A stretch of 5,106 bases of DNA from an uncultured Succinatimonas sp. (GCA_937880335.1 CALFLJ010000144.1:1-5106), one strand, 5' to 3'. Positions 1 through 5,106 are shown, counted from the stretch's first letter. Made by a program: numbers and translations. The notes: generated by a model not told the origin, from the letters alone.

Positions 1-1
1 T

Positions 2-331
2 AAGGGCTTTTTGAAAATAGCAGGACTTTTAGATAAGGCTCATGAGTCCTTTAAAAACTTGTCTTTTGGGCAGCAACGTATGCTTTTAATTATAAGAGCT
101 CTTGTTAAAAATCCCCCTCTTTTAATATTAGATGAACCTCTACAGGGCTTAGATGGATATGCAAGAACATTAGTAAAATCTTTCATAAGTTATATTATGA
201 AAAATGGTAATACATCCGTACTCTTTGTTTCACATCATGATGAGGATACTCCTGACGGATTTACTAATCGTCTTAGCTTTATTAGGATAGGACAAGGTGA
301 AAACTTTAAAGTTTGTCAAGAAAAGCTCTAA
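2..331 (+). CDS. modF: ModF-like ABC transporter ATP-binding protein, C-terminal fragment (5' end outside window)
   Basis: This is the last 109 codons of an ABC ATPase. The frame is open from base 2, so no start should be assigned in the window; the TTG at 11 is internal. Visible motifs, numbered from base 2: ABC signature LSFGQQ at residues 20-25 (Phe where most families have Gly), Walker B LLILDEP at 40-46, D-loop GLD at 49-51 and the H-loop histidine in VSHH at 76-79. The stretches RALVKNPPLLILDEPLQGLD and LFVSHHDED closely match what I recall of E. coli ModF (LSWGQQR, RALVKHPTLLILDEPLQGLD, LFVSHHAED). ModF is a cytoplasmic protein with two ATPase domains, encoded with modE near the molybdate transporter; its exact role is poorly defined. 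This would be the end of the second domain; the Walker A is off-window. The gene converges on proA. Family membership is firm, and the ModF name is likely but rests on one third of a domain pair. Confidence 0.82.
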   Translation, partial: KGFLKIAGLLDKAHESFKNLSFGQQRMLLIIRALVKNPPLLILDEPLQGLDGYARTLVKSFISYIMKNGNTSVLFVSHHDEDTPDGFTNRLSFIRIGQGENFKVCQEKL

Positions 332-365
332 AAAAATAAAGCTCAAGTTTATATAACTTAAGCTT
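330..365 (-). terminator. Rho-independent terminator of proBA
   Basis: Read on the - strand, AAGCTTAAGTT (365-355) pairs with AACTTGAGCTT (349-339) around a five-base loop. One position is a U:G wobble, so all 11 pairs form in the - strand RNA. The stem is followed by TATTTTTTT (338-330), an intrinsic-terminator U run. On the + strand the wobble becomes a C/A mismatch and no T run follows, so the element is directional for proA. Its U run overlaps the modF stop codon. Confidence 0.68.
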
Positions 366-378
366 AATAACTGTCCTT

Positions 379-410
379 AAAGCTCACTTTAATTAAAGTG
401 AGCTTTTATT
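379..410 (+). terminator. Rho-independent terminator of the modF-like gene
   Basis: A perfect inverted repeat pairs AAAGCTCACTTT (379-390) with AAAGTGAGCTTT (395-406) around an AATT loop. It is followed on the + strand by TTTTATTTAT (404-413). It sits 47 bases after the modF stop codon. On the opposite strand the same hairpin is followed by AAGGACAG, with no U run, so by itself it should stop mainly + strand transcription. Confidence 0.75.
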
Positions 411-420
411 TATGCAAAAA

Positions 421-1680
421 CTAATCTCTTATAAGATAATCACCAGATCCTACATACTGAGTAGTTGTAAGCTCCTCTAAAGCCATAGGTCCTCGAGCAT
501 GTAGTTTTTGAGTAGAGATTGCCACCTCAGCACCAAGACCAAACTGACCTCCATCTGTAAAACGTGTAGAGGCATTAACATATACACAGGCACTTGGAGC
601 TGATAACACAAAACGTTGTGCATTTTCATAAGAGTCAGTCAAAATTGAGTCAGAATGTGAGGCTCTATGTTTCTTTAAATGCAAACAGGCACTGTTTATG
701 TCATCAACAATTGCTATATTCATAGTTAAAGACAGGAACTCTTTATCAAAAGAGGACTCATCACCTAAAGTAACATATGGATATGAGAATTCCTTTATTT
801 TTTCATAAAGACCGTTATGGGCAATTAATGAAACTTTATAAGGCTCTAAAGCTTTAAGTAATGGTCCTAAAATATCATTTACTTTATTCTTATGAATTAG
901 CAAAGTATCTAATGCATTGCAAGCTGAAGGTTTTTGTACCTTGGCATTAACAATCAAAGGCACTGATTTTTGTGAATCACAGCTTTCATCGACAAATATA
1001 TGACTTATACCAAAGCCACCTGTAATTACAGGTATGGAAGACTCCTGACGGCAACGACGCTGTAAGGCTTCTCCACCTCGAGGGATAATTACATCTATAT
1101 AATCATCAAGCTTTAACATTTGACCTACTAAATTTCTATCAGGATCAGATATTAAAGCTATACCATCTTTAGATATCCCCACAGTATCTAAAGCATCGCA
1201 TAAGATCTTATATAAAATAATATTTGTATTTAGAGCCTCAGATCCTCCGCGTAAAACACATGCATTACCAGACTTCAAACACAACGCGGCAATATCAATG
1301 GTCACATTAGGACGGGCCTCATAAATTACCCCAATAACACCTAAAGGGACTCTCTTTTTATAAAGCTTCAAGCCATTTTCTAAATCACGTCCTGATAAAA
1401 TTTTTCCTACAGGATCTTCTAATGATGCTACCTTTAAAACGCCTGCAACCATCTCCTCAAAGCGAGATTCATTTAAAGTCAATCTATCAACTAAAGCTTG
1501 ATTAAGACCTTTGTCTTTGGCCTTTTTTACATCCTCTAAATTGTGCTTTAAAATTTCCTCTTTTCTTTCACAGAGTAATTGCGCTATTTTCTTTAAGGCA
1601 GCATTTTTCTCCTTAGTATTTAATATGGCATAACAATAAGAAGCATCTTGGGCATTTTTTACTACTGACAATAAATCCAT
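421..1680 (-). CDS. proA: Gamma-glutamyl phosphate reductase (glutamate-5-semialdehyde dehydrogenase)
   Basis: Second enzyme of proline synthesis: NADPH-dependent reduction of gamma-glutamyl phosphate to glutamate-5-semialdehyde, which cyclises to pyrroline-5-carboxylate. It is cytoplasmic and thought to act with ProB. The protein has 419 residues, close to the E. coli enzyme (417 from memory), and is full length. Family motifs: GVIYEARPNVT at 117-127 in the cofactor-binding domain, CLKSGNACVLRGGSEA at 134-149, RGGEALQ at 201-207, catalytic cysteine Cys254 in QKPSACNALDTLL, HSDSILT at 342-348, and the conserved C-terminal stretch from GLGAEVAIS (381-389) to HARGPMALEELTTTQYV (394-410). The ATG at 1680 lies 10 bases after the proB stop and no nearer start is plausible. 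The nearest Shine-Dalgarno-like sequence, GAGGA at 1705-1701, lies inside the end of proB and is about 20 bases from the ATG, so translational coupling to proB is likely. Confidence 0.97.
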   Translation of the reverse strand: MDLLSVVKNAQDASYCYAILNTKEKNAALKKIAQLLCERKEEILKHNLEDVKKAKDKGLNQALVDRLTLNESRFEEMVAGVLKVASLEDPVGKILSGRDLENGLKLYKKRVPLGVIGVIYEARPNVTIDIAALCLKSGNACVLRGGSEALNTNIILYKILCDALDTVGISKDGIALISDPDRNLVGQMLKLDDYIDVIIPRGGEALQRRCRQESSIPVITGGFGISHIFVDESCDSQKSVPLIVNAKVQKPSACNALDTLLIHKNKVNDILGPLLKALEPYKVSLIAHNGLYEKIKEFSYPYVTLGDESSFDKEFLSLTMNIAIVDDINSACLHLKKHRASHSDSILTDSYENAQRFVLSAPSACVYVNASTRFTDGGQFGLGAEVAISTQKLHARGPMALEELTTTQYVGSGDYLIRD

Positions 1681-1708
1681 ATAAATAAAGCTAAAGGCTT
1701 TCCTCTTT
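1681..1708 (-). promoter_or_regulatory. Distant proA ribosome-binding site with small intervening hairpin
   Basis: On the - strand, AAAGAGGA near 1708-1701 lies in the last codons of proB. It is followed by AAAGC (1701-1697), CTTTA (1696-1692) and GCTTT (1691-1687), a 5-bp stem with a 5-base loop, and then by six bases and the proA ATG. The proB stop codon TAG is 1693-1691, across the loop and stem. If the stem forms, the purine-rich site moves from 20 to about 6 bases from the ATG. The stem is weak (three A:U and two G:C pairs), and a terminating proB ribosome would disturb it. Confidence 0.35.
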
Positions 1709-2815
1709 ATTTGCTAAAACTACCAGATCGTCTCGGTGGATTGCTACATCACCATGTGTATAACCTAAAATCTCTTCAAAATCACAAGAACGGTGGCCTT
1801 TTATCAAGTTTAAATCATTATCATTATAACGAACTAAGCCTCTTGCAAAACACCTACCGTCCTTAAGCTTAATCTCAACACAACCACCTCGATCAAAATG
1901 CCCTATTATGGACAAAATTCCACCTGGCAGAAGGCTTGATCCCCGTTCTATCACTGCTTTATAAGCCCCTTCATCAACCACAAGCTCCCCCTCTTTGCGT
2001 AAAGCTGAACCAATCCAGGATTTGCGGGCTAAGACAGGGTGGGTTGATGGTGTAAAGAAAGTTCCCTCTCCCTTCCCTTCAACAAGTTTTAAAACAATAC
2101 TAGGATCCTGTCCTGATGCTATAATTAAGGAAACTCCTGCACTTGTGGCAGTTTTAGCAGCCTTAATCTTAGTGGCCATGCCACCTGTACCTTGTAAACT
2201 TCCAGCTCCACCTGCAAGGGATACTATCTTATCGTCAATCTCATCTACCTTAAAGATAAGTTTCGCGTCTTTATTTTCTCTAGGATCTGCTGTGTACAAA
2301 CCTTTTTGATCTGTAAGCAAAATCACGCAATCAGCATCAGCTAAAACGGCAGATAAAGCAGCAAGGTTATCATTGTCTCCCACTTTTATCTCAGAGATTG
2401 AAACTGCATCATTCTCGTTAATAATTGGGACTATTTTAGCCTTAAACAAGGCTTCTAATGTATCTTTAGCATTAAGGTAGCGCTCACGGGTTTGCAGATC
2501 CGCGCGAGTTAATAACAACTGCCCAACTTTTAAATTAAAAATATCAAAAAGATCAGTCCATAACTTAATTAAATGCACCTGTCCTACTGATGCTAAAAGC
2601 TGCTTTGAGCTAATCTCAGGGGGAAGATTAGGATAGTTTAAGGCCTCTCTACCTGCTGCTATAGCACCTGAGGATACTAAACCTACCTCATATCCTTTTT
2701 CAAATAGTAAATGTACAGTACGGGCGATTTCCAACATCACAGCCTTATTTAAGCATTTACTTTTTGCAGTTAATGTAGAGGTTCCAAGTTTGATAAATAT
2801 ACGATGTTTTTTCAT
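1691..2815 (-). CDS. proB: Glutamate 5-kinase with C-terminal PUA domain
   Basis: First and committed enzyme of proline synthesis: ATP-dependent phosphorylation of L-glutamate to gamma-glutamyl phosphate, passed to ProA. In relatives it is feedback-inhibited by proline. The protein has 374 residues (E. coli 367 from memory). The amino-acid kinase domain covers about residues 5-258: IKLGTST with Lys9, VSSGAI at 47-52, NENDAV at 133-138, EIKVGDNDNL at 142-151 with the substrate-binding Asn148 and Asp149, nucleotide-binding TDQKGLYTADPR at 168-179, and GTGGMATK ending in catalytic Lys216. A PUA domain follows at about 277-362 (VDEGAYKAVIERGSSLLPGG through GDVAIHRDDLVVL). The ATG at 2815 is the only usable start, because an in-frame TAG lies at 2830-2828 and no other start codon falls between. 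No Shine-Dalgarno sequence is adjacent; a strong one lies upstream behind a hairpin. The proA gene follows after 10 bases, forming an operon. Confidence 0.97.
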   Translation of the reverse strand: MKKHRIFIKLGTSTLTAKSKCLNKAVMLEIARTVHLLFEKGYEVGLVSSGAIAAGREALNYPNLPPEISSKQLLASVGQVHLIKLWTDLFDIFNLKVGQLLLTRADLQTRERYLNAKDTLEALFKAKIVPIINENDAVSISEIKVGDNDNLAALSAVLADADCVILLTDQKGLYTADPRENKDAKLIFKVDEIDDKIVSLAGGAGSLQGTGGMATKIKAAKTATSAGVSLIIASGQDPSIVLKLVEGKGEGTFFTPSTHPVLARKSWIGSALRKEGELVVDEGAYKAVIERGSSLLPGGILSIIGHFDRGGCVEIKLKDGRCFARGLVRYNDNDLNLIKGHRSCDFEEILGYTHGDVAIHRDDLVVLANKEESL

Positions 2816-2870
2816 AGAAAAGCGGCACTAGAACTTCTATCTTAAACAAAATGCTGTGCCGTCCTCCTTT
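2816..2870 (-). promoter_or_regulatory. proB leader: strong Shine-Dalgarno separated from the start by a stem-loop
   Basis: On the - strand, AAAGGAGGA (2870-2862) is a near-perfect anti-16S match, but its last G is 47 bases from the proB ATG. Directly after it comes CGGCAC (2861-2856), whose exact complement GTGCCG (2828-2823) lies across a 27-base loop. Seven bases (CTTTTCT) then lead to the ATG. Formation of this 6-bp, five-G:C stem would leave the Shine-Dalgarno about 8 bases from the start codon. No closer ribosome-binding site is visible. The pairing and spacing are seen directly; the function is inferred by analogy with the split ribosome-binding sites described for some phage T4 genes. 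Confidence 0.55.
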
Positions 2871-2875
2871 TTAAT

Positions 2876-2901
2876 AAAAAAAATTTAAATAGAAGATTTA
2901 A
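2876..2901 (-). terminator. Weak hairpin plus U8 run between frsA and proB (possible partial terminator)
   Basis: On the - strand, TTAAAT (2901-2896) pairs with ATTTAA (2890-2885) around CTTCT. It is followed by A and eight T residues (2883-2876). The stem contains no G:C pair, so efficient termination is doubtful; it could instead be an attenuating or pausing site after frsA. It lies just upstream of the proB ribosome-binding site. Confidence 0.22.
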
Positions 2902-2906
2902 GCCAT

Positions 2907-4178
2907 CTATTCTAATAGGTACTTTTGCAGGAAATTGGCTGCTTCATTTAATGATTTTAAAAGGAATTCTGAATATCCATTATCATCTTGCATATCAATT
3001 TGACAAGTACGGAAATTTCCTTCTAAAAGCTTAATATCATCTGCTGTGGTAAAGGAATTACGCACTGCATTTACATGGCATGGAACAGAACAGCGCCCAG
3101 ATGATGATAAAAGACCTTGAGTTTTTAAAGATAACGCTCTAAGTTGCGGAATAATAGTGTCCCAATTAGCTGCATTTAAATTTAAACGATTAGCGTAAAT
3201 AGAGCGCAAGCATAGAGGGAATGAATTTAAAAGTTTCTGATCATTAAATAAAGCATTTACAATAGGAGAAATTACTGAAATAGCCTTTATCTTATTAGGA
3301 TTTAAAATTGCCTCACGAATACAAGCTGCACCTGAGAGGCGAAAACCAATTAAACCTATGTGAGTTGAATCTACGTTTTTTATCCCCTGCAAATGCTCTA
3401 ATGCTGCATCAATGATACAGGAAAAGTCATCGTCTAACACAATTTTAGAACTAAGACCAAAACCTGGCATGTCAATTACAAATACAGCTATTCCGCGAGG
3501 TCTTAAAAATTCATTATAGTAACGATAAAAATCACTTACATTCTGCTCATAACTTCCGGACAAAATTACACAGGGATGGACATCAGTTGAATTTGGTAAA
3601 TGTAAAAAACCTGTTACCTTTTCTTTTCTAACTGTAAAGGTTTCCTCTTGAATTACCCCGTTGGTAGGATCAAGATCTATCATCTGTTTGTAGATTCGTC
3701 GCGAGCGAATTTGAGCCTCTGATGCTAAAACATCTCCTTTTAAAAAAGGATAGGCTGCAATTGAATAATATCGGGATGCCATACGATACTGATGGCTGGC
3801 CTTTAAAATCTCGCCTTTTATCTCAAAATCTTTTCCAAGATTTTCTCGTCTTTGAGCTATTGAATTAAACTCATATATCCAGTTTCCAGGACCATACTCT
3901 TTTACTGTATCTAAACACGTAGTGCGAGTTCTCTCTTGCTTTGATGTAGAAATATTAGCAAGAGCCTCATCGATATCTAAAAGATTACCTCCACTAAAGA
4001 CCCATAAGAAGCTTCTTACAGGGCGGTAAAAATCCGGGGCAAAACCTAAGGAACGATCATGGTGATCAAGTTTTGGTAACTCACAACCTCCATTTGATAT
4101 TATCGATGTTTCCTCATAGTTAAAACGAGGTTTAAACAAAACCTCACTTAAATTCTGACCATCTAAAGGCACAGACAT
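2907..4178 (-). CDS. frsA: FrsA (fermentation-respiration switch) family alpha/beta-hydrolase-fold protein
   Basis: This 423-residue protein matches the FrsA/YafA family (E. coli 414 from memory). The N-terminus NLSEVLFKPRF (9-19) corresponds to E. coli NLSETLFKPRF. GNWIYE at 98-103 and the helical segment with YSIAAYPFLKGD at 138-149 match the family's N-terminal cap. The alpha/beta-hydrolase core runs from about 185: TGFLHLP (189-195), RGIAVFVIDMPGFGLSS (228-244) and the elbow GLIGFRLSG (275-283). The usual GxSxG nucleophile position holds Arg280, as I recall for E. coli FrsA (GFRFG), so a classical serine hydrolase mechanism is doubtful. E. coli FrsA binds unphosphorylated EIIA-Glc of the sugar phosphotransferase system and shifts the respiration/fermentation balance; a proposed cofactor-free pyruvate decarboxylase activity in Vibrio was later disputed. 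The protein should be cytoplasmic, as no signal peptide is seen. The start is supported by GGGGGAG at 4193-4187, eight bases upstream. Next to proBA, as in enterobacteria. Confidence 0.9.
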   Translation of the reverse strand: MSVPLDGQNLSEVLFKPRFNYEETSIISNGGCELPKLDHHDRSLGFAPDFYRPVRSFLWVFSGGNLLDIDEALANISTSKQERTRTTCLDTVKEYGPGNWIYEFNSIAQRRENLGKDFEIKGEILKASHQYRMASRYYSIAAYPFLKGDVLASEAQIRSRRIYKQMIDLDPTNGVIQEETFTVRKEKVTGFLHLPNSTDVHPCVILSGSYEQNVSDFYRYYNEFLRPRGIAVFVIDMPGFGLSSKIVLDDDFSCIIDAALEHLQGIKNVDSTHIGLIGFRLSGAACIREAILNPNKIKAISVISPIVNALFNDQKLLNSFPLCLRSIYANRLNLNAANWDTIIPQLRALSLKTQGLLSSSGRCSVPCHVNAVRNSFTTADDIKLLEGNFRTCQIDMQDDNGYSEFLLKSLNEAANFLQKYLLE

Positions 4179-4315
4179 GTCAAAGACTCCCCCAAACTTA
4201 AACGCAATCTAACATTGTTCTAGTTTAACTAATTTTTTTTTATTTGACATCAATATCATATATGTAACTAAAACACTAAGCTTTCACATAAATTTAAGAG
4301 TTTATTAAATAAAAC

Positions 4316-4429
4316 AGTGGGAAAATTTTTAACTCCATAAATTTTGTCCTAGTACGTATTAAATCTAAGTGGGTTTCCCACAGGCAAAACGGCTTTTTTA
4401 ACTATTTCCTCCTTCTTAACTGTGGAAAA
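4316..4429. repeat. TTTCCCACA motif cluster, frsA-proximal part (mixed orientation)
   Basis: Three copies. AGTGGGAAA at 4316-4324 is a reverse copy with one mismatch. TTTCCCACA at 4374-4382 is exact and forward. TGTGGAAAA at 4421-4429 is a reverse copy (TTTTCCACA) with one mismatch; it also differs from the enterobacterial DnaA box TTATCCACA at a single base. The 4374 copy is part of an inverted repeat, GTGGG-TTT-CCCAC (4369-4381). A degenerate site, ATATCCACC, lies at 4471-4479. The copies upstream of 4485 differ from those further right in being in both orientations. Confidence 0.6.
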
Positions 4430-4490
4430 CTTTTTTAAGTTTTATTATATATTTCAATATGATAAATATAATATCCACCGACTTTTAAAA

Positions 4491-4545
4491 TTCCCCACAT
4501 ACTTTCCCACAACTTAATTAAAAATTTCCCACACACTTTCCCACA
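4491..4545 (+). repeat. Two direct copies of a 21-base two-box repeat (TTTCCCACA boxes, 12-base pitch)
   Basis: Boxes start at 4491 (TTCCCCACA), 4503, 4525 and 4537 (all TTTCCCACA), all in the same orientation. They form two 21-base units, 4491-4511 and 4525-4545, that differ at two positions and repeat every 34 bases. Within each unit the two 9-mers are separated by three bases (TAC or CAC). The last box continues as TTTCCCACAGGCA, and the same 13 bases occur at 4374-4386. Such regular spacing suggests several protein molecules bound on one face of the helix. Confidence 0.75.
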
Positions 4546-4829
4546 GGCAGTTGGTTTTTATAAAAAAAATTTGACAAATTACCTAAAGATGTGATCCAAA
4601 TATATTTTTTAATTCCTGTAACCATTTGATTTTTAACTAATTTTATTTTTTAATATCTTTTGGATGGAAATTTTAATTTAATTAAAAAAACATTTTATTA
4701 ACTTAAAATAAAGAAAACCGCGCCCTGTAGCCAAATTAGAGATAACATATTGAATATTAGCTATTTTTTATTTTGCAAGCTTTACTATTTTTAGTTTCCG
4801 ACAACTCAAAAAAGGCTTTTATAAGCGAT

Positions 4830-4869
4830 TTTCCCACAAAAAAACAACTAATCCACATACTTTCCCACA
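4830..4869 (+). repeat. Distal TTTCCCACA cluster with a third copy of the two-box unit
   Basis: TTTCCCACA occurs exactly at 4830-4838 and 4861-4869. A related box, TAATCCACA, at 4849-4857 is one base from the DnaA consensus TTATCCACA. The 4849 and 4861 boxes are again 12 bases apart. The 17 bases CCACATACTTTCCCACA (4853-4869) are identical to 4495-4511, about 360 bases away, so the two-box unit recurs with its spacer preserved. Confidence 0.72.
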
Positions 4870-5106
4870 AGTAAAAAAATATTTATTTTTTTTAATCTTT
4901 AAAAAAAAACTTAATTATGCTAGGTCTCAAATAAATTCAACAAAACTTTTAATTAAAAAAAAGAAGAACAAAATTAAGATAAAAATAGCAATTGTCAAAT
5001 AACAGCAGTTTAATTTTGAATGTTCGTCATAACTTTTTGAAAGGCTTGAGATTTAATAAAATGTACTTCACAAAGTTTACCTAAATTTTATAAAGCTTAA
5101 AAACTC

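Larger units (their letters stand above)
4179..5106. other. Long gene-free AT-rich region upstream of frsA with a clustered 9-base motif
   Basis: No reading frame with credible length, start or ribosome-binding site is visible on either strand; short ATG frames (for example at 5061) end within a few codons. The region is much richer in A+T than the genes, at roughly three quarters or more by eye. It contains the TTTCCCACA motif cluster (4316-4545 and 4830-4869) and long A and T runs. TTGACA occurs at 4244-4249 and 4571-4576 (+) and at 4998-4993 (-), but none has a good -10 box at normal spacing. A TATGAT at 4260-4255 (-) could be the -10 of an frsA promoter, but no -35 match supports it. The frsA promoter must lie here unless frsA is read from a gene beyond the window. 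Confidence 0.7.

Noticed and set aside
11..331. TTG at 11 as a start of the ABC ATPase gene
   Set aside because: The frame is open back to the window edge and the signature motif starts only about 16 codons later, so the gene must begin upstream.
1995..2309. Open reading frame of about 104 codons on the + strand
   Set aside because: It lies entirely opposite proB, which has full family motifs; the translation is low-complexity and matches nothing I recognise.
4244..4253. FNR-type site TTGACATCAA upstream of frsA
   Set aside because: The half-sites TTGA and TCAA are separated by two bases, whereas FNR sites (TTGAT-N4-ATCAA) need a longer spacer.
4285..4289. CRP-like half-site TGTGA on the - strand upstream of frsA
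   Set aside because: The second half-site (TCACA at the right spacing) is missing.
4426..4443. AAAACTT-TTTT-AAGTTTT hairpin as a terminator
   Set aside because: The stem has one G:C pair, no gene ends nearby, and no clean U run follows; such palindromes are expected in DNA this AT-rich.
4571..4606. Sigma-70 promoter with TTGACA at 4571
   Set aside because: The hexamer is perfect, but the nearest TATATT is 24 bases away and the correctly spaced hexamer is a poor match.
4718..4790. Possible tRNA gene starting at the GCGCCC stretch
   Set aside because: No anticodon arm, T-arm sequence or complementary acceptor 3' strand (GGGCGC) follows within tRNA distance.
4491..4869. CRISPR array
   Set aside because: Repeats are too short (9 or 21 bases), spacing is 3-13 bases within the main cluster and irregular beyond it, and there are no spacer-sized unique segments or cas genes.

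Overview
The window looks like chromosomal DNA from an AT-rich gammaproteobacterium. The protein sequences resemble enterobacterial, Vibrio and Aeromonas-type relatives: ProB carries the motif EIKVGDNDNL, and an FrsA family protein and a ModF-type ABC ATPase are present. Low G+C plus this gene set would suit a host-associated lineage such as Succinivibrionaceae or Orbaceae, but the lineage is an inference and is not proven here. The gene order frsA-proB-proA on one strand is a condensed form of the arrangement known in Escherichia coli (gpt-frsA-crl-phoE-proB-proA).

Layout from left to right. Bases 2-331 (+) are the last 109 codons of a ModF-like ABC ATPase whose start lies outside the window. 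Bases 332-420 separate it from the convergent proA gene and hold two interleaved terminator hairpins, one suited to each strand. Bases 421-1680 (-) are proA and 1691-2815 (-) are proB, 10 bases apart; together they make glutamate-5-semialdehyde for proline synthesis. Bases 2907-4178 (-) are an frsA homologue, 91 bases upstream of proB and in the same direction. Bases 4179-5106 contain no gene that I can support. That stretch is very AT-rich and carries a cluster of a 9-base motif, TTTCCCACA (six exact copies and several near copies).

The two most interesting signals are non-coding. First, proB has no Shine-Dalgarno sequence next to its only possible ATG, but a very strong one (AAAGGAGGA) lies 47 bases upstream. 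It is separated from the start by a 6-bp, mostly G:C hairpin that would bring it to about 8 bases from the ATG; proA shows a weaker version of the same layout. Second, the TTTCCCACA cluster upstream of frsA is partly organised as a 21-base two-box unit with a 12-base pitch. It resembles a variant DnaA-box array, or the operator array of an unidentified regulator, and may be a replication or replication-control locus.

How the parts work together: ProB phosphorylates glutamate and ProA reduces the product, and the two genes are almost certainly co-transcribed. FrsA is a carbon-metabolism protein that in enterobacteria binds unphosphorylated EIIA-Glc; its adjacency to proBA is ancestral synteny and does not show a shared pathway.
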